Below are positions 1-10,308 of a DNA stretch of 64,000 nucleotides, in pieces (the first letter of the stretch is position 1; every line of letters begins with the position of its first letter). The DNA is from Polytrichum commune (Eukaryota; Streptophyta; Polytrichopsida; Polytrichales; Polytrichaceae), in contig OX485804.1 in NCBI GenBank assembly GCA_950295325.1, positions 50,952,429-51,016,428 on the forward strand, written 5' to 3'. The translations under genes were made by a program, and so were the position numbers. The notes under the pieces were generated by a model. The model was not told the DNA's origin. It did not search any database and saw only the letters and a list, made by a program, of their open reading frames with translations.

Positions 1-2187
1 GGAGGGAAATATGACAATAAGGAGTGAGATTTAAACTAAGAACATATGTTCCCTAGGGTTTTGGGATATAAGAGAAGGAGTGACATTAAGGAGGTTAAAA
101 TTATGGAGTTTAGAGTATGTTATGTGAAATATGACAAATCACTTCAACGTGGTCTCTCCCCCTGTTTGGAATGGTGGAGAAAGGTGGGACAACCACCACC
201 ACCACCTCTGCCACCACCATTATTGTCATCTGTATCGTAGATGGTCCCACAAAGTGTAAGAGAATGATGTGTGTGTTATGATATCAATAAAGTGAGCATG
301 TAAAGGTTAGTATAAGGCATGAAGTGTTATGAAAAGTTTAGATCCCTCAAAATATACATTAACCACTGTAGATTGGAGAAAGAGAATTATCATATCCGAG
401 TGTACATCCATCCAACACAACCCTATAGCCTTGTTGCTGATTCCATCTCAAATGACCCTCAATAAACTAATTTGGGAAATTTAGAACTACTTCCAGTGTC
501 AAATCGACCCCTAAAAAAACATTTCAAAACTTTTATGTTAGATGAATGAGAAGTACACTCGTATGTGGTAACTTTCTCTCTCTCTCTAGATTGTGGATGG
601 AGATGTGGTAGGATACCGTGGTGATCGTTATGCCTCCGCACCCTCTAAAGTCATGTTGCAGGGAGATGCTGTGACAATAGTGGAGATAGTTTTGGAGCCT
701 GAAGACGAAGACTAAGGAGAAGCAGCTGCTCGGTAATTAGTAAGGTAAGTTATTATTATTATTGTTGATGGGCGGCAGCAGCCGACGTTACTTACAGCCC
801 AGTGCTTTGAGTGATGAAAAGTGGTACTTTTAGGAAGCCGTTGGCCACTTGGGGGCATTGAAGGTAGAAGAAGAAGAAGCAGACGAAGCAGAAGAAGAGG
901 AGTAATAACTTACCTTACCTTCACTTAACTCCGAGTTTCTAGAAAACTTCCTCTTGAATTAACTTAACTGCTGTTGTGTGGGTGGTCTTCGGATGAACCA
1001 CTGGACTCGGCGTCAAGATCTTGGGTTTGAGAATCTCGTCTCCCCTCTTCAACCTCCTCCTCCTCGTCCTGCTGTTGCTGCTGCTGCTCTGTTACTTGTT
1101 TGAGTTGCTCATATGGGACTTTGGCAAATGATGATCAAATGATGAGGACGGAGATGGCGGATAGGATGACAATGAGTGGTACAATGAGCAGGTCTAAGTT
1201 AAGTGGTGGTGGTGATGAACTTGCTGCAAACCTTTCTGGCAGTGAGAGACAAGAGAGTTTGTTTGTGTGTGAGGAGAGAAGATTACTGTAAGTAGTACCA
1301 ACGTGGACGCATCATCATCATCATCGTCGTCGCTGATGATCCGTAGTAGTAGTCGAAACCCGGCCCATTTGGTGTGACCGGTGGCATCATCTTTGTTTTC
1401 AACTTCTTTTTTCTCTCTTAAGTATTCGTCCACTTCTTCTTCGCATTCGGTGATGATGATGTCCTCCTCCTGATCATCTGCCATGATGAAGCAGAACACA
1501 CAGTGTAGGTTGCTTTTGGGGGGTGTGATGTTCCGCAAAGCAAGTTGGAGCGCTTGGCCGTCTGTTCTCAAGTGCCGAGATTTGGAATGCACCTTATAAG
1601 TTACTCAGCAACACCAGCAGGTTTTGGAAGAAGCTGCAGTAGGTAGTGCTACTTAGTTGCGATGCGGGAGAATTTTTTTAGCTGCTTATGCTGTCCGTCA
1701 GAAATTTCTATGGGCTGCAGAATTGATCGCAATGGCAGGTAGTGGTGAGCCGGGTGGAAGGAGCATTTGCACTCGTTCTTGTGGGTTTGGGTTTACAGGT
1801 AAAAACATACTGGCAAGTATGGAAGTTGACAGGCAATGCTGGCATTACCAAACAGATAGGAGGGCGAGGCTCTCCGATAGCATCATCATCCCAAGCAAAC
1901 AAGTCTTGTGCAGATAAATGGGGAGCTTATGCAATCGATGAAGATTAGGATCACCAGAAAGATTTGCAACCATGAACTTCACCCTCAGCTTCGGCCGTCT
2001 TGATTGTTGGGCATCCAAAAAGCAGTGTGGCCAGATTTTCTTACTCAAATGGTCGCCTCCTCCTTAATGTGAGGGTTAGGTCTGTCTCCGAGAAATCAAA
2101 ACATCGCCGGCGGGTTATGGTAAGAAATAGGAAGGAGTAGGCATTGAATGCACAGGATCATACATGTGAAAGAGCGGGAGGCATTAG
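1..2187. other. 5' flank of the NPH3-like gene, no confident gene
   Basis: No recognisable protein gene was found here. The stretch holds a CT-rich tract near 575-590, GAA/GAT-type trinucleotide runs (865-900 and 1310-1340), and an inverted repeat (AAGGTAAGTTATTA near 749 and TAATAACTTACCTT near 903). That repeat puts a consensus 5' splice site (AAG|GTAAGT) on each strand, so the exons of one or two untranslated leaders could lie here. On the minus strand a 132-codon reading frame (1592-1194) contains an acidic stretch beginning MADDQEEDIIITECEEEVDE (Met at 1484). It is low in complexity, has no known domain, and may be chance. No TATA box could be assigned with confidence. Confidence 0.4.
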
Positions 2188-5100
2188 ATGGCGAAGAAGG
2201 AAGGCGGGTTCAATACATGGCTGCAGCGAGTGAGGCGAACCGGGGAGTTCAGCGATGTCACGGTGCGAGTGGAGGGCGAGGAATTCCACTTGCACATGCT
2301 TCCACTCCTCAACGCAAGTGCGTATTTTCGCAACATTTCTTCCACCTCTAGTACCGCAGGCAGCTCCTCCTATTCTCGTGACCATAGGGCAATCGACCTC
2401 ACGGATTTGCCAGGTACCGCATTCCATCCCATCCAATCCCAGCGGCAGTAATAGTAGTAGTGGTGGTGGGAAAGAATGGGTGTGCATTTCTGTGTGGTTT
2501 GACGTTCCTGTGCATCAAAACCAGCCGGCCTGCCTAACCTTACCTTCGAGGTGCATTTGTAAGTGTCTGACAATTGTTGCTTCGAGGGAAGCCTGACCTT
2601 GGGGGTTGTGAGTGTTGTGGGATAGTGGCGGAATTCGAGGTGCATTTTGTGGGTGTTGGACAATTTGTTGCTTCGAAATAATAAGGCTAAGCTTGGGATT
2701 TGTGTGTTGTGGGGGATAGTGGCGGAATTTGAGGTGCATTTGTGGGTGTTTGACAATTTGTTGCTTCGAAGGGAAGCCTCACCTTGGGTTTTGGGAGTTT
2801 TAGGGGTCGTAGGATAATGGCAGAATTTGGGGTGCATTTGTGGATGTTTGACGATTTGTGGCATCGAAGGAAGCGTAACCTTGGGTGTTTTAGGCATTGC
2901 GGGGGATAGTGCCAGATTTGGTTGAGGTGCATCTGTGGATGTTTGACGATTTGGTGCATGGAAGGAAGCCCAACCATGGGTATTCTGGCTTCTTTGGGAT
3001 AGTGGTGGAATTCGTGGTGCATTTGTGAGGTGTCTGGCGGTTCGTTGCGCCGAAGGAAGCCCAACCTTGGGTTTATTAAGGTGTTATGAAATAGTAGCGG
3101 AATTCGGGGTGCATTTGTGGACGTTTGACGATTTGTTTCATCGAAGGAGGCCCGATCTTGGGGGTTTTTGTGAGTCATGGGATATTAGCGGAATACGAGG
3201 TACATTTGTGGATGTTTGACGATTTGTTACGTCGAAGGAAGCCTAACCTCGGGTTTTGGGCATTGTGAGATAGTGACGAAATTTGAGGTGCATTTGTGAC
3301 TACTTGATGCTTGACCTCGATGTTTGACTACTTGTTACATTTCGGAAGCCTAACCTTTCGGTTTTATGCATTGCGGGATATTAGCGGAATGCGAGGTGCA
3401 TGCGTGGATGTTTAACAACTTGTTATATCTCGGAAGCCTAACCTCGGGGGTTTTGGGTTTAATGGGCTTGGCAGGCGGAGCGGAAGGGTTCACCGTCGTA
3501 ACCGACTATTGCTACCTCATCAAACCCAACTACACAGTGCAAAACATCGCACAGGTACGCGCATCAGCAGACTACCTCGGGATGCAAGATGTGCTGGAAA
3601 GCACCAAGAAGTTCTTATACACCAACGTATTCGCACACTGGCGGACAAGCTTCAGCTTCTTACAAAACTACACACAGTTAGGCTCCCCCGTGGACGAGTA
3701 CATCGAAACTCGATGTCTCAAAGTACTTGTCGCAGCACTGGCAAGGGCGTTCGGCGAGTGCAAATACCTGTCAGCTCCTATGACGCTTACATCAACCCCC
3801 GGAAACTGGCAAACCTCGCCGTGCCAAGCTTTGTCAGAGATTCTGGTGAAGACAGCTTCCCTTCCGGATGTGTACGCATGTGAGGCCCTGGATGCTTTGG
3901 TTGAGGCCGAGGTCAATCTTAACCTCAAGTGCAGGCAAGGCAGGAACACCAGGAGCTGGCTTGACAGTGTCATTGATGATGAGTGTCCCAGTGAGAGGGC
4001 TAAATGCTGGGTCGCTCTTTGTTTGTCGAGGATGCTCCTGCGAGCTGCTCCGGACACTCGGCCGTGGATGGAGCTCTCTTCGCAATACTGGTGCAGTCTT
4101 CTTGAGCATGTGGATCATCTGTTACCTTCAGTTGATGACGAAGACATGCAGGTGGGGATTCCTTCTTCTCTTAACCTTCTTACCGAACCTCTCTCTTCCA
4201 AACACAAATTTCGTCAGGTATCGAACTTTGTGAATGTGGCATTCCGTTCGATCTCAGAAGAGAATTGGTATCGAGTTGCCTTCTCCTACTGACTTTGGTT
4301 TACCTTCCCTAACCTTACCAGAGCTCTCTCCCACATCCTGCCAAACATATCCGTTACTGACTTCAGTATGCCTTCCGCTTTCTCTCACATCCTCCCAAAC
4401 ATAAATTTCGAACTGAATTTACTGAAATTTATGAATGTGGCATTTTGTTCGATCTTGGAAGAAAGTAAGTTACTTAGCCATCATCTCTTACTAACCTCTG
4501 CATACCTTCTTCCCTAATTTTGCCGGTGATCCCTCTCACAAACTAGTAAACAAATTGTCAGCTACCGTGATTAGTGCATCGCTTTGCGAAAAGTTTGTGA
4601 ATGTGGCGATTATGTTCGATCTTGGATGATATAAGTACTGAGCCGCTATCTCCTACTGTCCTCGGTTTACCTTCTTCCTCACTCTCCCATCCTTCGAAAC
4701 ATGTATTTCGTCAGTTACCGAAATTTGTGAATACATTTGCAAACGTTGTGAATGCGGCATTTCGTTCGATCGTGTAAGAAAAAAACAGTACTGACCTTGG
4801 TATACCTTCTTCCCTTCACCTTACCGGAGCTCTCTCTCACATCCTCCCAGACATAAATTTGTGAATACATTTGCAAAATTTTGTATATGCGGCATTTCGT
4901 TCAATCTTGGAAGAAATAAGTGCCGCCATCTTCTACTGACCTCGGTACGCCTCCTTCACTAACCTTACCGGAGCTCTTTTTTTTCGCATCCTCTTTAATA
5001 CTAACTCCGTCTGTCAGTGAGCTTTATGATAAGTTCATAAAATTTGTGAATGCGGCATTTCATTTGATCTTGCAAGGATGAAAAGTATTGATTTTTTGTG

Positions 5101-6923
5101 ACTTCTTCTGACTTTTTGGTGCAGGTGAAGCTGGTGGAAGTGAAGACGGTGCTTGAGAGAAGGATCGGCGTGAGCCTCGATGAGATCGACGAGTATTTGC
5201 ACGCTTACAAGTTCGGTCCGGAGACGCTGTTGGCGATGGTGGGCTACTTTCTGGAAGAAGGCGATCCCGACCAACGAGCTTTCGAGGAGATTGCTGGCGA
5301 GATTGACGGTTTTTTGTGGACCTACTCAGAGACCGGCACCATCAACCCTGACACTTTCCTCGCCCTCTTCGAGGTTAGTCGGTCTCTCTGCCTGCCTGCA
5401 ACCCCTACACTGTCTTGGGCGTTCTCTTCGAAGTCTTTCTTTGTGTTCATCGTCTTGATCACTTATCTGTTATAGCTTCCATTCACATTGTCCACCCGAA
5501 TTTCCTTACCGTTGGAGCGGTTCTGAGAAACTTGTTACAGCCCCATTGCAGCCAAAAATCTTGCACAAACATCAACGAGCGAATTGTCTTGTGCGAGCTC
5601 TTCAAAGTCATTTCTTCTTGTTCATCGTCTAAATCATTCATCTGTATTGCATCCTCTCTGCACAATGTCCACTTGAATTTTATTAGCCGTTGAGCTGATG
5701 TGAGATGCCTGTAGCAGCCAAACCTTGCAGAAACATTAAGAAACGGACTTGTCTTGTTCGATCTCTTGGAAGTCTTTTGTGTTTATCATCTCAACTATGA
5801 TCTGTTATTGACCTCTCTGCACTTTGGTCATTGGGATTCCGCTATCCGTTGAGCGGATGTAAGTAACTTGTTGAAACCCTTTAGCAGCCTAACCTTGCAG
5901 AAAGATCAACAAGCAAACTGTTTTGTGCGATCTCTTGGAAGTCTTTGTGTTTATCATCGTCTCAATCACTGATCTGTTGTTGCATTTACTCAGCAAGTAT
6001 CTTGCCTGCATCCACTCACATTGTCCACTTGAATCTCACTTCTGTGGAGATAATGTGAGAAGCTTGTTGAAAGCATGTAGCTGCCAAACCTTGCAGAAAG
6101 ATACTAGCAAGCACACTGTTTTGTGCGATAACTGTGTGTTCATCGTCTCACTTAATGATCTGTAATTGCATTTCCTCACATTGTTCACTCAAATTATTTT
6201 TCTTATCCATGGAGCGGACGTGAGAGAGAACTTGTTGGGAAGCCTACACTACCCAAACCTTGCAGAAACAAACCAACAAGCGAAAAAAGAACACATATGA
6301 GGTGTTCGCAAAGAATTAGGGTTATCTGGTTGCAATAAGGAAGAAGCTCATGTGAAAATTCTGGTGCGTGTTTTCAGGCATTTCCGTGCAACACTCGCCA
6401 CTCGCACGACACAATCTTTGGGGCGGTCGAGAAATTGTTGTTGACACGATTGGACATCACATCCGAGGAAAGGCAGCGTCTTTGGGGGCTTGTTGATCCT
6501 GCAAAGCTTAGCCCGGCCGTGAATGAGAGGGCCTTGAACAATCCTGGGTTCCTCAGCCAACCCCACATACTGGAGATTGTGCTACAAAAACACAGCGAGG
6601 AGCTCTCGAAGGTGCCCGACACTGATGGCCAGAACCTGAGGCACATCATGCAGAAAGTCATCAATGCAAGCTTGAAATTGCTGGAAGAGAATTCCCGGCG
6701 GTCCAAGGAGATCATCCAGCTGCAACAACAGTACTCTGAGCTTCTTGGGGGCAAGATCTGCCACTCACAAGACAGCTGCGACGACAGCCCTGACCCGGCC
6801 TACTGGCACTCCAACCTGCAAATCGCTCACCGAACCTACCTGCAGGAAAGTGAGATTGATGGCTCCGAAATCTCCGAAACACCGTCAATGGCCACTGTCA
6901 GTTCAATAGGTGCGCATTTTTAG
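2188..6923 (+). CDS. NPH3/RPT2-like BTB protein (NRL family), 4 exons
   Basis: Spliced gene with exons at 2188-2413, 3475-4151, 5125-5373 and 6378-6923, all with GT-AG borders and compatible phases (1,0,0). The product is 565 residues, a normal size for NPH3/RPT2-like proteins. An in-frame TAG sits directly before the ATG, which fixes the start. Residues about 20-115 form the BTB domain (FSDVTVRVEGEEFHLHMLPL). The family signature LPGGAEGF spans the exon 1/2 junction and is followed by a Tyr-Cys-Tyr motif. The NPH3 domain runs through exons 2-4 (AFPCNTRHSHDTIFGAVEKL, residues 385-404; PAKLSPAVNERALNN after it). A helical, probably coiled-coil stretch lies at about 470-508. In this family, BTB-NPH3 proteins act as CUL3 ubiquitin-ligase adaptors and in phototropin or auxin-transport signalling at the plasma membrane. 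The NPH3 part is divergent, and no C-terminal RRxS-type 14-3-3 site is seen, so the closest relatives may be the atypical NRL members. Function beyond the family is inference. Confidence 0.9.
2551..3470 (+). repeat. About 10 copies of a ~90 bp tandem repeat filling intron 1
   Basis: Units begin near 2551, 2639, 2730, 2829, 2924, 3014, 3106, 3197, 3285 and 3393. Each runs GAGGTGCATTTGTG, then GTTTGACGATTTGTT, CGAAGGAAGCCTAACCTTGG, and ends GGGATAGTGGCGGAATTC. Copies are diverged, and the ninth carries a short internal duplication. The array fills nearly the whole 1061 bp intron. The last copy is cut off exactly at the intron 3' end (acceptor AG at 3473-3474). The repeated CCTAACC core resembles a branch-point sequence and recurs in most units. 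Confidence 0.9.
4165..5110 (+). repeat. About 6 copies of a 130-165 bp tandem repeat filling intron 2
   Basis: The key segment GTGAATGCGGCATTTCGTTC recurs near 4230, 4431, 4591, 4750, 4884 and 5047. Between copies come GATCTTGGAAGAAATAAGT, CTCCTACTGACCTCGGT, ACCTTCTTCCCTAACCTTAC and CGGAGCTCTCTCTCACATCC. The first unit begins within about 10 bases of the 5' splice site at 4152 and the last ends close to the acceptor at 5124, so the 973 bp intron is essentially all repeat. It has no similarity to the arrays of introns 1 and 3. Confidence 0.85.
5415..6290 (+). repeat. About 5 copies of a ~170 bp tandem repeat filling intron 3
   Basis: The key segment CTCTTGGAAGTCTTTGTGTT and the following TCATCGTCTCAATCA recur near 5424, 5598, 5762, 5933 and 6108. 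Each unit also carries CACATTGTCCACTTGAAT, GAGCGGATGTGAGA, AACTTGTTG and CAGCCAAACCTTGCAGAAA. The array takes up most of the 1004 bp intron (5374-6377). Its unit is unrelated to those in introns 1 and 2. Confidence 0.85.
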
Positions 6924-7442
6924 CCATCTTCGTCTTCTTTTCTACAGCAAATTGATGAAGAACAATCATCAGCCCCCAGCAACCAACCAACCAACCAACA
7001 GTTCATCAGAATAGAAGATTTGCACCCATAAATTAGGCTCAAGAATATCGTAGACATGATGGGAAAATCGACAGTTTTTTTTCTTCTTTTATCATAACCC
7101 TCATAGACAAAATGCCAAGTAGGAGGGCATCATCTTCAGTTGTAGCAGCACAAAAAGGTCACCTTAGATCAATCAATGAGTAGGTGCTAAACCTCGCCAT
7201 CATGTCATTCACACACAGATGACAACACTGCAACTTTCAGTACATTCAGACAGACTATTTATATATCAGTGTACATCATTACTTTCATCAGGGTCCTGTC
7301 AAGCAAACTTGTTTCAAGCTCTAAATCATACCTGACCCAGTTGCAACAGGCTTTTGGGCCACATGCAAACAAATCCATTTTGAGCTGCAAAAGAATCTGA
7401 GTTCACATTCTTGAAATGTCTGGTACAACCGTCAGATTGCAA
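6924..7442. other. 3' flank of the NPH3-like gene
   Basis: This is probably 3' untranslated sequence followed by spacer. An AACC-rich run (6983-6999) and a T-rich tract (7074-7087) are visible. I see no coding sequence and cannot place a poly(A) signal with confidence. Confidence 0.4.
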
Positions 7443-8612
7443 AAGAGGAAAGATGTGCTTAGAAACTCTGGGGTTTCCTACCCTAAAAACAACTCTTTCA
7501 TTACTCTACAATCACCTAAAAATCAGTTGTCCACTCTGATTGTTCACAATTGCACTAGACATTTCAAGAAATGTGAACTCCAATTCTTTTACAGCTCAGT
7601 ACCGTAGCTCTCCTGCAGCTTGAGCACCTTTCTGCCTAATAATTAATTAAATAATTAAGTGCGAAAGTAAGTTTGCAGCTTAGAAAATAATATTCTAAAA
7701 TCGGGCAGATTCAAGAAGTAAACAAATTAAGTTAGGCATTCATCCAAGTCATTTCTATGCCTCATGGATGGTTTTCCTAGTTTCATCCATGGCGGCCACG
7801 ATTAACCTAAACACTTCCCTTAACCAACATTCCTTACCCTAAAGTTTGTCTTTTACTTGTATGTCACGGTTTTGCTTTGTGTGAGAGTTATATGGAGTGA
7901 TCTTTGTGAGAGACTATGTCACTTGCATTGTTGTGATTTTAGGCACTCTTTGAATGTTATTTCTTTTTTTTTGGTCCACTCAACAAAATCAGCTTCTCAG
8001 AAATTTAGGCACCTTCAAATTTATTATTTTCTGCCCAAGCTGCTAGAGAGCTACGGTATGTTCTTCTTTAGTCTTGTAAAGAATTCCGGACATGGATGTT
8101 GTCCACTCTGATTGTTAGGTGTTGTTAAATGGTATACTTGATCTTGATCCTCAGCCAGCACACTGCATTCAGTCATTTTCTGTTCAATTTCTTGGTGTAA
8201 TGAACTTGTTGGAATGCATGTGCAGAAGCCAAGCCGGAGGTGCGTGACATCTATTCGATAGAAGAGTAGTTTTCTTTGATTCTGCAGGTTTGATCTCAAC
8301 TAAGATCAGTTTGAAGGAATTGCCACATTGTATGTGATATAACTTAGGCACCTGCAAGTTCCATATTCTCAGCAGCCTCAGCTAAATCAGGCAGCTCTCC
8401 CATTTTGAAACCTGGAGTAGGATTGCGCCATTCATCATCAGATCGTGCAGATTGTTGTATGGAATTAGCAGCGTCTAGCGTGCATGTGATTGACTGCTAC
8501 CAATGTATAGGGACACAGAGACACAGACAACTGAATTTGGGTGATTGTAAAGTACTGAAAGAGGCGGTTTTAGGGTGGGAAACACACAGTTTCTAAGCAC
8601 ATCTTTCCTCTT
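7443..8612. mobile_element. Foldback element, ~1.17 kb, ~90 bp inverted ends
   Basis: The left end (7443-7533) and right end (8520-8612) are inverted copies. AAGAGGAAAGATGTGCTTAG heads the left arm, and its complement closes the right arm at 8612. Similarity continues inward through CTCTTTCATTACTCTACAAT and CAATCACC. No transposase frame is seen. A 19-base direct repeat (GTTGTCCACTCTGATTGTT) occurs near 7528 and 8097. No target duplication was recognised, so this could be a long-TIR non-autonomous transposon or a simple inverted duplication. Confidence 0.6.
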
Positions 8613-9211
8613 CTGTGATCTGTTGGTTGTAGCCTTCCCTGTGATGTATACTTAAGGTGTGTGGGTCTTATGTGGTCACTCTGCTTGGAGGAGCAAAAGG
8701 CATGCTTGATTATGAGCCCTTCATATTCCTACATTGAAGTCCATCCCTGCTAGTTTTATTTATTTAAACTTTATACATTTATCTTTTGTTTTGTAAAGGT
8801 TCGAGGAGTATATACATGTTGGCTACAAAATGCACAGTGAAGAATACCATTTGGAGTTTTTGTTTTGTTTCATTTAAATTTGAAGTTGGCAACAAATTTG
8901 TCCTAAAAATTGGAATTAGGTCACAGAGGGGGGAGCTATCATGATTGTGGTGTTCGTGTTGGTGATGGCATAGGTTGTGTAGGTGGCATTTAATGCACCA
9001 AACCATGTTGCCTTGTTGGTTTTTTGACATTTTTTTTTCCAAGTCGTAATTTTAATTATAAATAAATACAATTTAGCTTCCGAGTCATGAAGTCCACAAG
9101 AAAAAAACCATTCATCCTTGCCACATTGATTGTTGGGTGGTTTTTTTTTGAAAAGGGAGGCAATATCGAAGACTGTCCTTTTTTCTTCATGAAAAGTAAA
9201 CATGTTTGTTG
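8613..9211. other. Spacer with a short dispersed-repeat match
   Basis: No gene is seen. Positions 8648-8690 (TTAAGGTGTGTGGGTCTTAT, then GTGGTCACTCTGCTT) match the start of dispersed family A described at 16090. The rest is AT-rich, with T and A tracts. Confidence 0.35.
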
Positions 9212-9379
9212 CATGTCATCATAACATTACTTAGCGATGTGGGCCCTTTGAATATAACAGTTGGATGTTGGGAGCTTAGTTAAAATTTGAGTCTCCCTAC
9301 ACAATTTTTCAAGCATCCGATTGTTACATTTTGAGGGCCCAATGATTGAGCACTAAGTGTTAAGTAACATTATGACATG
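9212..9379. mobile_element. Small foldback element (MITE-like), ~168 bp
   Basis: CATGTCATCATAACATTACT opens the left end, and its inverted counterpart closes the right end at 9379. Both arms go on through GGGCCC and a TAACAGTTGGATG-like block before a short loop near 9290. It is non-coding. The target duplication is not clear. Confidence 0.6.
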
Positions 9380-10308
9380 GATTGTTTGGGGAGTTGCATA
9401 AATACTTAACATTAATATACCAACAACCAATGAAAGCAAGGGGTAGTGAGGGTTGGAAGAAGTGGGTAGGGACAAGGTTGGAAGAATTAGATATGGACCG
9501 ATATTAGGCATGTGCACATTCCTTGAATGACCATGTTCATTGAAACTAAATTGAGGATGCTTTGGACAATCATAAAGGCTGTCAACGTAGGACTTCTTGT
9601 GTTAGTGAGTAGTTGCTTCATTTAATTTTCCTTGATTACTTTATCACGTTTTGCATGCCTCTACTTCTTTCTTGGATCACATAGTCATAATCAATTAGAA
9701 CTTACTTGAACATGATATATTAGAGGCCAAGGGAAGACCCAAAGAATGCATAAGGAAGGTTAATTTGCAAATAGGTTTAGAAAAAAACAAAAGGAAAAAC
9801 CTATGCCATGACCCACCCCAAGTCTCCAGCTAACCCCCCCCCAAAAAAAAATCTCGCTTGCGCAAACTTGGGCTAGTGCAATCTACCTAATGAAAATTAC
9901 ATCATTGCCCATGTGCCCTTGTTATTCATCCTTTCCTTAATGTATATCAAATATATAAAGGCATTTGTTATAAGAAAATTGGAATGTCATTGGACTATGT
10001 GCATAAAAATTAGCTAGAACTATCAACAATATAAACATAATCTAAATACATCTACTCTCCCTAATTGTTATTAGTCATCCAAGAGGGCACCACATGATCC
10101 TAAACTCAAGCTAATTGTTAAACCTTGGCTAGAGTTGAAGTTAACCAATTGACACACTAATTTTAGATTGAGCTATGCTCTAGTTAAAATCCAATTTTAG
10201 TTCATTTGTCTAATTTTAGTTGTAGTAGAGCTCTTGTTACCTTTGGTGAAGGCCTTTGGGTGGCCTTTGATAGCAATCAAATGTGCAGGGTGCAAGCGTT
10301 TTGGGGAA
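9380..10308. other. Upstream region of BTB locus 1, part of a duplicated block
   Basis: From about 9790 to 10308 this sequence is similar to 36900-37208 plus 37975-38169 (locus 3), and its last ~450 bp is similar to the inverse of 33230-33480 (locus 2). Shared landmarks include AAACTTGGGCTAG, ATATATAAAGGCAT, CATCTACTCT and AGTTAACCAATTGACACA. The region probably includes the promoter. A TATATAAAG at 9952-9960 is shared with locus 3 but lies about 350 bases from the ATG, so its role is uncertain. Confidence 0.5.

Noticed and set aside
1194-1592. 132-codon minus-strand frame with an acidic start and poly-Asp/poly-His stretches
   Set aside because: The length comes from GAT/CAT trinucleotide runs that lack stops. 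There is no domain and no splice support, so it was not called as a gene.
3366-3474. Upstream part of the long frame covering NPH3 exon 2
   Set aside because: It is translated intron-repeat sequence. The LPG|GAEGF junction with exon 1 and the AG at 3473-3474 fix the exon start at 3475.
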